Source: Cupriavidus metallidurans CH34 (GTDB lineage Bacteria; Pseudomonadota; Gammaproteobacteria; Burkholderiales; Burkholderiaceae). From it: DNA of 64,000 bases. Position numbers and translations under genes: made by a program. Positions 21,492 to 30,420 of the stretch are shown in pieces (within the stretch, counting starts at the first letter, position 1; each line of letters begins with the position of its first letter). The DNA lies in the NCBI RefSeq assembly GCF_000196015.1, contig NC_007973.1, positions 1,550,001 to 1,614,000 on the forward strand, given 5' to 3'. The notes below the pieces were generated by a model that was given only the letters and a program-made list of their open reading frames with translations, searched no databases and was not told the origin of the DNA.

Positions 21492-22280
21492 TTGAAGCAT
21501 GTCACTTCGCGCGACAACGCGCTGTTCAAACAGTTAAAAGCCCTGACAGGGTCCACGCACCAGCGCCGCAAGGCGGGGCAGTCCGTGCTCGATGGCATCC
21601 ATCTCGCGCAGGCCTACGTGGCTGCGCTTGGGCAGCCCGCGAGCTGTGTGGTGAGCGAGCGCCATTATGACCACGCCGAGGTGCGCGCGCTGCTCGAGAA
21701 GATCGACTCGGACAAGCTGGTTGTATTGGCTGATGCGTTGTTCGCGCAGATTAGCAGTGTGGTCAACGGCGTCGATCTGATGCTGGTGATCGATACGCCG
21801 GCCGGACATCTCCCGGCAACCATCGATACCGATTGCATCATTCTGGATGGTCTGCAGGATGCGGGCAATGTCGGCTCGATTCTTCGAAGCGCTGCGGCCG
21901 CTGGCATTCCACATGCGTTCCTGACCAAAGGTTGCGCATTCGCCTGGTCGGTCAAGACGTTGCGTGCCGGTATGGGCGCGAATTTCCACTTGAATATCGT
22001 CGAACATTGCACGCTTGAGATGCTTGAGAGCCGGCTGGCAGTGCCGTTACTGGCGACGTCATCCCATGCGGACGCGGCGGTGTTCGATACAGATCTGCGC
22101 CAGCCGGTTGGCTGGGTGATTGGCAATGAAGGGGGAGGAGTCAGCCCCGAGTGGATGGCGCATGTTTCCCGTACGGTTGGCATTCCGCAGCCTGGAGGTT
22201 TGGAGTCGCTGAATGTGGCCGCGGCAACGGCGGTCTGCCTGTTTGAAGCCGTCCGGCAACGCCGCGCTAGCGGCGGATAG
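21492..22280 (+). CDS. SpoU/TrmH-family RNA 2'-O-methyltransferase
   Basis: A 262-aa SPOUT enzyme expected to methylate a ribose in rRNA or tRNA with S-adenosylmethionine. An N-terminal substrate-binding domain (KHVTSRDNALFKQLKAL) is followed by three SpoU motifs: DAGNVGSILRSAAAAG, VIGNEGGGVSPEW and IPQPGGLESLNVAAATAV. It resembles RlmB and TsnR-like enzymes, and the target nucleotide cannot be assigned. The start is TTG at 21492 with GAGG at 21481-21484. It lies 9 nt after rnhB. Confidence 0.88.
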   Translation: MKHVTSRDNALFKQLKALTGSTHQRRKAGQSVLDGIHLAQAYVAALGQPASCVVSERHYDHAEVRALLEKIDSDKLVVLADALFAQISSVVNGVDLMLVIDTPAGHLPATIDTDCIILDGLQDAGNVGSILRSAAAAGIPHAFLTKGCAFAWSVKTLRAGMGANFHLNIVEHCTLEMLESRLAVPLLATSSHADAAVFDTDLRQPVGWVIGNEGGGVSPEWMAHVSRTVGIPQPGGLESLNVAAATAVCLFEAVRQRRASGG

Positions 22281-22286
22281 CACGGA

Positions 22287-22303
22287 CGCCAAGCCGCTTG
22301 GCG
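22287..22303. terminator. Weak hairpin between convergent genes
   Basis: CGCCAA and TTGGCG pair around a 5-nt loop between the SpoU gene and the coiled-coil gene, which converge. There is no T tract. Confidence 0.35.
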
Positions 22304-22313
22304 GTGGGCTGAG

Positions 22314-22853
22314 TTATCTGGCTCGCCCGGCAGCCGGCTGTCCTGTGCCAGCAGGCTGTTCTGCCTTCTGAGACACCAATTGAAGTAGCAGCTCCACCAC
22401 GGTGTCGAGTTTCTGGTCGAGCTTGGTTTCGAGGCGCTCCAGTTTCGAATCGAATCTGGTCTCGAGGTGCTCAAGCTTCAAGTCGAACTTCGACTCGAGA
22501 CTCTCGAAGCGCTCGTCGATCCGCTCAAAGCGCTCGTCGAACTTGTCGAGGCGTTGCTCGACCCGATTAAATCGCTGGTCTGTGGCGGCCTGCTGGGAGT
22601 CCAGCGGAGTATTGATTGCCCTGACCTCGGCTGAAACAGTATTGATGTCCGCAGCGATCAGTGCCCGCGAATGGCTGGACGAATACTCGATGATGGCGAA
22701 GATCCCGGCCAACGACAGTGCGACGCCGCTGAAGACCAGGCCCGCAGCCTTCAGGGCGTGAGAAGAGCCCGAATACGCCAGGTCGTTGGGCGCTTTCCGG
22801 CCTGCAGCCCGGTTTGGCGGGAGGGGCTGACGATCTGCTGTCATGAAGAACAT
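22314..22853 (-). CDS. Membrane-anchored coiled-coil protein, function unknown
   Basis: The 179-aa product has a single hydrophobic helix at about residues 34-56 (ALKAAGLVFSGVALSLAGIF). A long heptad-like charged region with repeated FDERFERIDERFESLESKF-type phrases follows (about 85-160), and the tail is polar. It is probably anchored in the inner membrane with a rod-like coiled coil. No enzymatic motif is visible and no function is offered. The start could be the ATG at 22853 or, three codons on, MTADRQPLPP. Confidence 0.7.
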   Translation of the reverse strand: MFFMTADRQPLPPNRAAGRKAPNDLAYSGSSHALKAAGLVFSGVALSLAGIFAIIEYSSSHSRALIAADINTVSAEVRAINTPLDSQQAATDQRFNRVEQRLDKFDERFERIDERFESLESKFDLKLEHLETRFDSKLERLETKLDQKLDTVVELLLQLVSQKAEQPAGTGQPAAGRAR

Positions 22854-22943
22854 CTATCCGATGCAGGCATGTTGGAACAGCCTTCATCGTGCCCCTATCG
22901 GTGCAGCGCCGATAGGGGGGCGATTCTGAAAACGCCACCGCTA

Positions 22944-23873
22944 TTAATAGTTGTCCCGATCGACCTTGATTTCCTGGAGGATCGTCGTGGCGATCTCTTC
23001 GATCGACTTGTGTGTCGACGACAGCCATTTGATGCCTTCACGGCGCATCATCGACTCCGCTTCATTGACTTCGTAGCGGCAGTTCTCCACGGCTGCGTAC
23101 TTGCTGCCCGGACGCCGCTCGTTGCGGATTTCCGTCAGACGCTGCGGATCGATGGAGAGGCCGAATATCTTCTGCTTGTATGCATACAGCGCCGAGGGCA
23201 GGCGGCCTCGCTCGAAATCGTCGGGAATCAGTGGATAGTTCGCCGCCTTGAGGCCGTACTGCATTGCAAGATACAGGCTGGTTGGCGTCTTGCCGCTGCG
23301 CGACACGCCAACCAGGATCACATCGGCGTCTTCGAGGTTCTTGTGCGACTGGCCGTCGTCGTGCGCCAGCGAGAAGTTGATCGCCTCGATACGGTTCTTA
23401 TAGGCCTCGGTGTCCGCATTCTGGTGGAAACGGCCGATGGCGTGGGTGGATTTCAGGCCCAGTTCCTTCTCGAGCGGCTCGATGAAGGTCTGGAACATGT
23501 CGAGGATCATCGCCTTGGCCCGGCGAATCGCCTTGTTGGATTCGGCGTTGACCAGCGTGGTGAACACAATCGGCGGAACGCCCTCGTTATAGAACGCCTC
23601 GTTGATCTTGCCGACGGCCACATGTGCCTTATCGGGCGTATCGACAAACGGCATGCGCACTTTGCGGAACCGCATCTCGAACTGGGCCAGGATCGAATGG
23701 CTGAACGTTTCGGCTGTGATGCCGGTGCCATCCGATACGATAAAGACCGTGCGCACGGCAGGGCGATTCGTGGCGGGGACCTCAGCGGGCTGAGCGGTGG
23801 CGTCGGTCGCGCCAGAGGCAGCCGTGGGCTGTGCCAGCGGTTGTGTGCCTTCAGGCGTTTCGGGCAGGGACAT
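22944..23873 (-). CDS. ppsR: PEP synthase regulatory protein (bifunctional kinase/pyrophosphorylase)
   Basis: PpsR inactivates phosphoenolpyruvate synthase by ADP-dependent phosphorylation of a Thr and reactivates it by phosphorolysis. The 309-aa product has RTVFIVSDGTGITAETFSHS at the start of the conserved domain, the P-loop GVSRSGKTPTSLYLAMQYG and a C-terminal RREGIKWLSSTHKSIEEIA. The ATG at 23873 begins MSLPETPEG. The long in-frame extension to 24137 crosses the divergent promoter region and is rejected. It is divergent from its target gene ppsA. Confidence 0.96.
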   Translation of the reverse strand: MSLPETPEGTQPLAQPTAASGATDATAQPAEVPATNRPAVRTVFIVSDGTGITAETFSHSILAQFEMRFRKVRMPFVDTPDKAHVAVGKINEAFYNEGVPPIVFTTLVNAESNKAIRRAKAMILDMFQTFIEPLEKELGLKSTHAIGRFHQNADTEAYKNRIEAINFSLAHDDGQSHKNLEDADVILVGVSRSGKTPTSLYLAMQYGLKAANYPLIPDDFERGRLPSALYAYKQKIFGLSIDPQRLTEIRNERRPGSKYAAVENCRYEVNEAESMMRREGIKWLSSTHKSIEEIATTILQEIKVDRDNY

Positions 23874-23937
23874 GTCTGAACAATTATTTGAAGCCGCGGC
23901 TACGCGAAAGTGCGATGCGGCACGGTAGAATAACGGC

Positions 23938-24060
23938 GATCTTTTGGCTAAGCAATTCCGCCAATGCCGGCCAGGCAACGACTTGAGGCCGGATTGTCGA
24001 CAATGTGCGCCGCAGCATCGGTACCACCGATAGCACACGGAATTGCTCAGCCAAGCGATC
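23938..24060. repeat. Long imperfect inverted repeat in the ppsR-ppsA divergent region
   Basis: Arms at 23938-23960 and 24038-24060 match at 20 of 23 positions (core GGCTAAGCAATTCCG against CGGAATTGCTCAGCC), separated by 77 bp. They lie between the two divergent starts, so they may be paired operator sites or fold in the ppsA leader. Confidence 0.75.
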
Positions 24061-24129
24061 CGCCGGGAACAGAACGCCAAGAATATGCCGGTCGGTGCAA
24101 AAGATTTCTTACTTTGTTTTGAGGCTTTT

Positions 24130-26514
24130 ATGACCAACCAGGTAGATACCGGCGCCTACGTGCTGCCGTTCGAGCAGCTACGGATGCAGGACGTGGAAGT
24201 CGTCGGCGGCAAGAACTCGTCGTTGGGGGAAATGATCTCCCAGCTCGCTGGTGCCGGCGTTCGCGTTCCGGGCGGTTTCGCCACAACCGCGCTCGCATTC
24301 CGCGACTTTCTTGCGCACAACAACCTGACCAGCCGCATCTCCGAACGTTTGAAGACGCTCAACGTCGACGACGTCAAGGCCTTGGCGGAAGCCGGTGCCG
24401 AGATTCGTGGCTGGGTAGCCGCGGCGCCGTTCCAGCCGCGTCTGGAGGCAGAGATCCGCGAGCATTACGCACGCGTGTCGGCTCGCGAAGGTGCCGAGGC
24501 ATCGTTCGCAGTGCGTTCTTCGGCCACGGCCGAGGATTTGCCCGATGCATCGTTTGCCGGCCAGCAGGAGTCATACCTCAACGTCAGCGGCATCGACGAC
24601 GTGCTGGACAAGATCAAGCACGTGTTCGCCTCGCTCTACAACGACCGCGCTATCTCGTACCGTGTGCACAAGGGCTTTGCGCATGACGTGGTGGCGCTCT
24701 CCGCCGGCGTCCAGCGCATGGTGCGTTCGGATCTGGCGTCCTCGGGCGTGATGTTCACGATCGATACCGAATCGGGCTTCCCCGATGTGGTCTTCATCAC
24801 GTCGAGCTACGGCCTGGGCGAAACGGTTGTGCAGGGCGCGGTGAACCCGGACGAGTTCTACGTCTTCAAGCCGATGCTGCAAGCCGGCAAGTACCCGATT
24901 ATTCGCCGCTCGATCGGTTCGAAGCTGATCAAGATGGAATTTACGAAGCCGGGCGAAGCTGGCCGCGTGAAGACGGTGGATGTGCCGCCTGAGCTGCGCA
25001 ATCGCTATTCGATCACCGATGACGACGTGGCCGAACTCGCGCGTTACGCAATGATCATCGAGAAGCACTACGGCCGTCCGATGGACATCGAGTGGGGCAA
25101 GGACGGCAAGGATGGCAAGATCTACATCCTGCAGGCCCGCCCGGAGACCGTGAAGAGCCAGTCGGCCGGCAAGGCCGAGCAGCGCTTCAAGCTCAAGGGC
25201 ACGGCACCGGTGCTGACCAGCGGTCGTGCGATCGGCCAGAAGATCGGTACGGGTCCGGTGCGCGTGATCAACGATCCGTCCGAGATGGAACGCGTGCAAC
25301 CTGGTGACGTGCTGGTGGCCGACATGACCGACCCGAACTGGGAGCCGGTGATGAAGCGCGCTGCGGCAATCGTGACCAACCGTGGCGGCCGTACCTGCCA
25401 CGCTGCGATCATCGCGCGTGAACTGGGCGTGCCCGCTGTGGTGGGTTGCGGCGATGCGACCGACTTGCTGAAGGATGGCACGCTGGTAACGGTGTCTTGC
25501 GCCGAGGGTGACGAGGGCCGGATTTACGACGGCCTGCTCGAAACCGAAGTGACCGAGGTCCAGCGTGGCGAGATGCCCGAGATCGCGACCAAGATCATGA
25601 TGAACGTTGGCAATCCCCAGCTTGCGTTCGACTTCGCGCAGATTCCGAACCACGGCGTCGGCCTGGCCCGCCTCGAGTTCATCATCAACAACAACATTGG
25701 TGTTCACCCGAAGGCGATCCTCGACTATCCGCAAGTCGATGCCGACCTGAAGAAGGCCGTGGAATCGGTGGCGCGTGGCCACGCCAGCCCGCGTGCGTTC
25801 TATGTCGACAAACTGGCGGAAGGCATTGCGACAATCGGTGCCGCGTTCTATCCGAAGCCCGTGATCGTGCGTCTGTCGGACTTCAAGTCGAATGAGTACA
25901 AGAAGCTGATCGGCGGTTCGCGCTACGAGCCGGACGAAGAGAACCCGATGCTGGGCTTCCGTGGCGCTTCGCGCTACATCTCCGACGACTTCGCCGAAGC
26001 GTTCGAGATGGAATGCAAGGCCATGAAGCGCGTGCGCGACGAGATGGGCCTGACCAACGTCGAGATCATGGTGCCGTTCGTGCGCACGCTGGGCCAGGCC
26101 GAGCGCGTGATCGAACTGCTGGCCAAGCACGGCCTGAAGCGCGGTGAGAACGGTCTGCGCATCATCATGATGTGCGAAGTGCCGTCCAACGCGATCCTGG
26201 CCGAGGAGTTCCTGCAGTTCTTCGACGGTTTCTCGATCGGCTCGAACGATCTGACGCAGCTGACGCTGGGTCTCGATCGCGACTCGGGCATGGAACTGCT
26301 TGCGAAAGACTTCGACGAACGTGATCCGGCAGTGCGTTTCATGCTGCAACGCGCCATTTCGACGGCGCTGCGCCTGAACAAGTACGTTGGCATCTGCGGT
26401 CAGGGCCCCTCGGATCATCCGGACTTCGCGGTCTGGCTGGCCAAGGAAGGTATCAAGTCGATCTCGCTGAACCCTGATTCTGTGGTCGAAACCTGGCAGC
26501 AACTGGCTTCGTGA
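24130..26514 (+). CDS. ppsA: Phosphoenolpyruvate synthase
   Basis: Makes PEP, AMP and phosphate from pyruvate and ATP in gluconeogenesis. The 794-aa protein has the N-terminal ATP-grasp domain ([32 protein letters not shown]), the phospho-His domain [15 protein letters not shown], and the C-terminal PEP/pyruvate domain with [15 protein letters not shown] and [14 protein letters not shown]. The ATG at 24130 has GAGG at 24121-24124; the in-frame extension to 24043 is not conserved. A terminator follows at 26614. The adjacent ppsR is its regulator. Confidence 0.98.
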   Translation: MTNQVDTGAYVLPFEQLRMQDVEVVGGKNSSLGEMISQLAGAGVRVPGGFATTALAFRDFLAHNNLTSRISERLKTLNVDDVKALAEAGAEIRGWVAAAPFQPRLEAEIREHYARVSAREGAEASFAVRSSATAEDLPDASFAGQQESYLNVSGIDDVLDKIKHVFASLYNDRAISYRVHKGFAHDVVALSAGVQRMVRSDLASSGVMFTIDTESGFPDVVFITSSYGLGETVVQGAVNPDEFYVFKPMLQAGKYPIIRRSIGSKLIKMEFTKPGEAGRVKTVDVPPELRNRYSITDDDVAELARYAMIIEKHYGRPMDIEWGKDGKDGKIYILQARPETVKSQSAGKAEQRFKLKGTAPVLTSGRAIGQKIGTGPVRVINDPSEMERVQPGDVLVADMTDPNWEPVMKRAAAIVTNRGGRTCHAAIIARELGVPAVVGCGDATDLLKDGTLVTVSCAEGDEGRIYDGLLETEVTEVQRGEMPEIATKIMMNVGNPQLAFDFAQIPNHGVGLARLEFIINNNIGVHPKAILDYPQVDADLKKAVESVARGHASPRAFYVDKLAEGIATIGAAFYPKPVIVRLSDFKSNEYKKLIGGSRYEPDEENPMLGFRGASRYISDDFAEAFEMECKAMKRVRDEMGLTNVEIMVPFVRTLGQAERVIELLAKHGLKRGENGLRIIMMCEVPSNAILAEEFLQFFDGFSIGSNDLTQLTLGLDRDSGMELLAKDFDERDPAVRFMLQRAISTALRLNKYVGICGQGPSDHPDFAVWLAKEGIKSISLNPDSVVETWQQLAS

Positions 26515-26613
26515 GGCATTTCGCGTCACAATAGAGAAGATCACGTATAGACGGCACTTGGCCTTCCGCCAGCGTGCCGCGTGACACCGGCCCTGCGGCA
26601 GGTGTTCCATCTG

Positions 26614-26655
26614 CCCCCGCAGACGCCGTAGGCGTTTGGCGGGGGTTTTGTTTTT
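26614..26655 (+). terminator. Rho-independent terminator of ppsA
   Basis: CCCCCGC (26614-26620) pairs with GCGGGGG (26639-26645), with an inner GACGCC/GGCGTT stem, and is followed by TTTTGTTTTT. Confidence 0.85.
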
Positions 26656-26694
26656 GCGGGTGGGGTGTCTTGTTTCCTCCGGGAAAGGAGCGGG

Positions 26695-27129
26695 ATGACG
26701 TCGTACTACCTTTGGTTTGCCGTTGCGGTCGTGCTGGTGATTGCGGAGCTGGCGACGGGGACCTTCTATTTGCTGATGATCGCCCTCGGGGTTGCCGCAG
26801 GCGGTGTGGCTGCGCTGCTGGGTGCTGACGAGCCAATACAGACGGTCGCCGCCGCGCTGGTTGCGATCATTGGCATCGTGTTGTTACGCCGCACGCGCTT
26901 TGGCAAGCTGAGGCGCCGCGACGCCGCATCCAATCCGGACGTCAATCTCGATATCGGTCAGGAACTCGAAGTGCCCGCCTGGGACGATTCCCGTCGCGCG
27001 CGCGTGCCCTACCGCGGCGCGGATTGGACCGTGGAGCTGGCGCCGGGCGCCGAGCCGAAACCGGGCCGCTATCGCATTGTCGAAGTGCGTGGTGCCACGT
27101 TGATCGTGGCGCGTCACTACACGGCCTGA
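26695..27129 (+). CDS. NfeD-family membrane protein
   Basis: A short-form NfeD protein of 144 aa. Two or three hydrophobic helices fill the first ~75 residues (YYLWFAVAVVLVIAELATGT). A soluble OB-fold domain follows, with the typical YRGADWTVELAPGAEPKPGR near the end. NfeD proteins work with the stomatin-like protein encoded next to them, probably in membrane-domain organisation or protein quality control. The ATG at 26695 with AAAGGAG upstream is chosen over a GTG at 26665. The SPFH gene follows after 49 nt. Confidence 0.85.
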   Translation: MTSYYLWFAVAVVLVIAELATGTFYLLMIALGVAAGGVAALLGADEPIQTVAAALVAIIGIVLLRRTRFGKLRRRDAASNPDVNLDIGQELEVPAWDDSRRARVPYRGADWTVELAPGAEPKPGRYRIVEVRGATLIVARHYTA

Positions 27130-27178
27130 CTTCTTCCGCATTACCCAGTCGTCAATCCTCTCGAAGGGAGTCGTATAT

Positions 27179-28117
27179 ATGCTTGCCTATCAGCTAGGTT
27201 TGTTTCCGCTGATCCTGCTCATTGCCGCCATCGTGCTGATTGCGAAGTCGGTCAAGATCGTGCCGCAGCAGCACGCGTGGGTACTGGAGCGTCTGGGGCG
27301 CTATCACGCCACGCTGACACCAGGCCTCACCGTCGTCGTGCCTTTCATCGATCGAGTGGCCTACAAGCACATCCTCAAGGAAATTCCGCTCGATGTGCCT
27401 AGCCAGGTTTGCATTACGAAGGACAACACGCAATTGCAGGTGGATGGTGTGCTGTACTTCCAGGTGACTGACCCGATGAAGGCGTCCTATGGCTCGAGCA
27501 ATTTCGTAGTGGCCATTACGCAACTGTCACAGACCACGCTGCGCTCGGTGATCGGCAAGCTGGAACTCGATAAGACCTTCGAGGAGCGCGAGTTCATCAA
27601 CCACAGCGTGGTCAATGCGCTGGATGAGGCCGCGGCAAACTGGGGGGTGAAGGTGCTGCGCTACGAGATCAAGGATCTGACGCCGCCCAAGGAAATTCTC
27701 CATGCCATGCAGGCGCAGATCACTGCCGAGCGCGAGAAGCGCGCGCTGATTGCTGCATCGGAAGGCAAGCGGCAGGAGCAGATCAATCTGGCGTCTGGCG
27801 CGCGCGAGGCGGCGATCCAGAAGTCAGAGGGTGAAAGGCAGGCGGCTATCAACAAGGCCCAAGGTGAGGCGGCCGCGATTCTGGCCGTGGCCGAGGCAAA
27901 TGCGCAGGCGATCGAGAAAATCGGTCACGCGATCCGGGGGGAGGGCGGTTCCGAGGCAGTCAACCTCAAGGTCGCGGAGGAGTATGTGGCGGCGTTTGGC
28001 AACCTGGCCAAGCAGGGCAACACATTGATCGTGCCGGGCAACCTTGGTGAGATGAGTTCGATGATCGCGTCCGCGCTGCAGATCGTGAAGGGCCAGAAGA
28101 TGGAGAAGGCAGTCTGA
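27179..28117 (+). CDS. SPFH/band 7 (stomatin-like, QmcA-type) membrane protein
   Basis: The 312-aa protein has one N-terminal membrane helix (LGLFPLILLIAAIVLIAK). The SPFH domain follows (VPQQHAWVLERLGRYHATL; VDGVLYFQVTDPMKASYG). A long Ala/Glu-rich coiled coil lies at about residues 175-255 and a short C-terminal tail ends the protein. Such proteins form large ring or cage oligomers at membranes and are typically paired with NfeD, as here. It resembles E. coli QmcA. Confidence 0.9.
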   Translation: MLAYQLGLFPLILLIAAIVLIAKSVKIVPQQHAWVLERLGRYHATLTPGLTVVVPFIDRVAYKHILKEIPLDVPSQVCITKDNTQLQVDGVLYFQVTDPMKASYGSSNFVVAITQLSQTTLRSVIGKLELDKTFEEREFINHSVVNALDEAAANWGVKVLRYEIKDLTPPKEILHAMQAQITAEREKRALIAASEGKRQEQINLASGAREAAIQKSEGERQAAINKAQGEAAAILAVAEANAQAIEKIGHAIRGEGGSEAVNLKVAEEYVAAFGNLAKQGNTLIVPGNLGEMSSMIASALQIVKGQKMEKAV

Positions 28118-28145
28118 GTGCCGCATGGGACCAATAGGTTGGCAG

Positions 28146-28181
28146 AAACAAAAACGGAGGCTCATGCCTCCGTTTTTGTTT
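28146..28181. terminator. Strong bidirectional terminator (SPFH gene / smpB)
   Basis: AAACAAAAACGGAGGC (28146-28161), a TCAT loop and GCCTCCGTTTTTGTTT (28166-28181) form a perfect 16-bp stem with A and T tracts on either side, serving both convergent genes. Confidence 0.92.
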
Positions 28182-28202
28182 ATTGCTTATGCTGCGCAGC
28201 CA

Positions 28203-28655
28203 TCATTCCTTCACGCCGCCCTTCATGATGCGAGCCTTCTCGCGATCCCAGTCGCGGTTCTTTTCTGTTTCGCGCTTGTCAAACTGCTTCTTGCCCTTGG
28301 CCAGCCCGATCTCGCATTTGACGCGGCCGCGCGTGTAGTGCAGATTCAGCGGCACCAACGTATAGCCGCGCTGCTCGACCTTGCCGATCAGCTTTTTGAT
28401 CTCGTCGGCCTTGAGCAGCAGCTTGCGCGTGCGCACCGGGTCCGGATTGATGTGGGTGGAGGCGCTTTGTAGTGGGCTGATATGGGCGCCGATCAGGAAC
28501 ATTTCCGCGTCGCGTACCACGACGTAGCCTTCCTTGATCTGCACACGCCCGGCGCGAATCGCCTTGACCTCCCAGCCTTCGAGCACGATCCCGGCCTCAT
28601 AGCGCTCTTCGATGAAGTAGTCGAAAAAGGCCTTCTTGTTGTCAGCGATCGTCAT
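28203..28655 (-). CDS. smpB: SsrA-binding protein
   Basis: Partner of tmRNA in rescuing stalled ribosomes. The 150-aa product shows [20 protein letters not shown] and continues [19 protein letters not shown], and [20 protein letters not shown]. The basic C-terminal tail [20 protein letters not shown] enters the mRNA channel. It is divergent from ratA-rnfH, the same neighbourhood as in E. coli. Confidence 0.98.
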
Positions 28656-28762
28656 GCGGGAAGTGGTTCCTGAAGATATTTGTCGCGCCGGTCTTGGGCG
28701 ACAGCGTAAGTCAGCCGGGGTGGGTGCGGCGGGCGCCGGACGTGCCGTACGCGCGGCTGTCG

Positions 28763-28782
28763 GCTAAAATTGCGATTTTAGC
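28763..28782. promoter_or_regulatory. Palindrome in the smpB-ratA divergent region
   Basis: GCTAAAAT-TGCG-ATTTTAGC is a perfect 8+8 palindrome, the only AT-rich block in a GC-rich 176-bp gap. It supplies -10-like TAAAAT on both strands, so it may be a shared promoter core or an operator. Confidence 0.5.
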
Positions 28783-28831
28783 AAACGCCCCGGCCCCGGC
28801 CCAGCCCGCCGGTGCCCTGTAATCCGAATAC

Positions 28832-29281
28832 ATGGCAGACGTCCATAAATCCGTCCTGCTCGGCCACTCGGCCGAACAAATGTACGATCTGGTCACCCGC
28901 GTGGAGGACTATCCCAAGTTTCTGCCCTGGTGTGGCGGTGTGGAGGTGTTCGAGCAGACAGATACGCTGCTCGATGCCAAGATCCATATTCACTTCAAAG
29001 GGATCAAGCAGTTCTTCCACACGCGTAATGCTCAGGAACGTCCGACCCGCATTGATATGACGTTCGCCGACGGGCCTTTCAAGGTCTTCAATGGCTCCTG
29101 GCGCTTCACGCCGCTGCGCGAGGACGCGTGCAAGATCGAATTTCACCTGCATTACGAGTTCACCAGCGTCTTTCTGGAGAAGATCATCGGGCCGGTATTC
29201 AGCGTGATCGCCAATACCTTTGTTGATGCGTTCGTCAAACGCGCCGAGGTGGTTTATGCCAACAACGCCAACAACGGCTGA
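28832..29281 (+). CDS. ratA: RatA/coenzyme Q-binding START-domain protein
   Basis: A 149-aa SRPBCC/START-like protein (MADVHKSVLLGHSAEQMYDL, VEDYPKFLPWCGG, and the C-terminal FVDAFVKRAEVVY). In E. coli RatA is reported to block 70S association; other relatives bind coenzyme Q (COQ10 family), so the cellular role is not certain. It overlaps rnfH by 26 bases, which supports co-expression. Confidence 0.88.
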   Translation: MADVHKSVLLGHSAEQMYDLVTRVEDYPKFLPWCGGVEVFEQTDTLLDAKIHIHFKGIKQFFHTRNAQERPTRIDMTFADGPFKVFNGSWRFTPLREDACKIEFHLHYEFTSVFLEKIIGPVFSVIANTFVDAFVKRAEVVYANNANNG

Positions 29282-29621
29282 GGTGGGCGGTCTGGTGCGC
29301 CTGTCCGTTTGCTACGCGCGGCCGGATACCGTGTTCCTGAAGGAGCTGGATGTTCCCGCGGGGACGACGATCATCGGTGTGATCGAGGCCAGTGGCCTGA
29401 CGCAAGCCTGTCCCGAGGTCGATCCGAGCACGCTGCGCGTTGGTGTCTACGGCAAGCTCAAGACGCTGGATACCCCGGTAAGGCAGGGAGATCGCGTGGA
29501 AGTGTATCGTGTGCTGACTGCCGACCCGAAGACCGCGCGGCGCAAGCGGGTTCAGAGGACGCGCGCGTCCGGCACGCGCGAGGGCCAGAAATGGCTGCGT
29601 GGCGGCGGGCAGGGCGCCTAA
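29256..29621 (+). CDS. rnfH: RnfH-family protein (UPF0125)
   Basis: A 121-aa ubiquitin-like beta-grasp protein: RLSVCYARPDTVFLKELDVP near the start, GVYGKLKTLDTPVRQGDRVE and VYR in the core, then a basic tail TARRKRVQRTRASG. The biochemical role is unknown. The name comes from an association with rnf genes in some bacteria, and RatB is the E. coli neighbour. The ATG at 29256 lies inside the end of ratA, so the two are coupled. Confidence 0.88.
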   Translation: MPTTPTTAEVGGLVRLSVCYARPDTVFLKELDVPAGTTIIGVIEASGLTQACPEVDPSTLRVGVYGKLKTLDTPVRQGDRVEVYRVLTADPKTARRKRVQRTRASGTREGQKWLRGGGQGA

Positions 29622-29734
29622 GAGGCGCTATCAAAATGATTCTGGCGTCGTTGCGCGGCCTTGCCGTACCACTTGTACTGTCTGCGGCCGCGCGCCTAGC
29701 CAGAACCGCTTCGCTTCATTTTGATAGCGCCTCT
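29621..29734. repeat. 114-bp composite hairpin element after rnfH
   Basis: The outer arms (29621-29639 and 29716-29734) are a perfect 19-bp inverted repeat beginning AGAGGCGCTATCAAAATGA. Inside, GCGCGGCC pairs with GGCCGCGC, and TTCTGGC with GCCAGAA. The first base overlaps the rnfH stop codon. It can act as terminator for rnfH and for the facing DUF4124 gene. The layered design looks like a dispersed palindromic element. Confidence 0.8.
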
Positions 29735-29786
29735 AAGTGGCTTGTTAAGTGGCGGATGAGTGGCGTGTGGGTCGCTTTGCGCCCTT

Positions 29787-30326
29787 TCAGCTATTGCACT
29801 GCTGCAATGCTTCGTTGGCGCGCGCAATCTCCGCGGCACGCTCGTCGTCGTTCAGACGCACCGGCACGCCATCGGGGCCCGCCTTCGCCGCGCGCATCCC
29901 TTGATTCAGCCCTGCCGCGTAGTTGCGCAATTCCTGGCAACTCTGTTGCCTGGCCAGTTGCTCGCGCTCCTTGGTGGCGGCTTCGAGATCCGCCTTCAAG
30001 CGCGCGTCACGTCTTTCCTGGAACTCGGTGTCCGCGTCCTTCGGCTTGGCGCCGCCGGCCTTGACGCTGGTGGGTTGCATGCGTGGGGCGTCGGCCTTTG
30101 CCGGTGCGTCACCTTTCGGCGGAGCATCGGCTTCCACCGCGTGATACATGCCCGGCGCGCGGCCCGGTGCCATGATGACGGCGCGGTCCGGCACGGATGG
30201 CGGTGGCGGCGTGTCGCTGTAGACCGTGCGACCGTTGGTGTCCTTCCATTGCCATTGGGAGAATGCGGTGCCGGGGACGGCAAGGCTTGCAGCAATCAGC
30301 AGGTACAGCACGGACGATCGGTTCAT
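29787..30326 (-). CDS. DUF4124-domain secreted protein
   Basis: A 179-aa protein with a signal peptide (MNRSSVLYLLIAASLAVPGT, ending AFSQ). The short DUF4124 motif WQWKDTNGRTVYSDTPPP follows directly, then a Pro/Ala/Lys-rich linker. The C-terminal charged helix (EFQERRDARLKADLEAATKE) is followed by a segment with two Cys residues. It is probably periplasmic and the function is unknown. It faces rnfH across the composite hairpin. Confidence 0.8.
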   Translation of the reverse strand: MNRSSVLYLLIAASLAVPGTAFSQWQWKDTNGRTVYSDTPPPPSVPDRAVIMAPGRAPGMYHAVEADAPPKGDAPAKADAPRMQPTSVKAGGAKPKDADTEFQERRDARLKADLEAATKEREQLARQQSCQELRNYAAGLNQGMRAAKAGPDGVPVRLNDDERAAEIARANEALQQCNS

Positions 30327-30420
30327 GGCGAAGGCGTCAACAGGTCGAGCGGGTTGCAGATGGGCATCAGACGGCAGTAGGGTTGACAGTGATGTGACCC
30401 GTGCGTCATGGCTCGTTAGT

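Noticed and set aside
24571..26610. 679-codon open frame antisense to ppsA
   Set aside because: A GC-driven shadow of ppsA with no recognisable domain.
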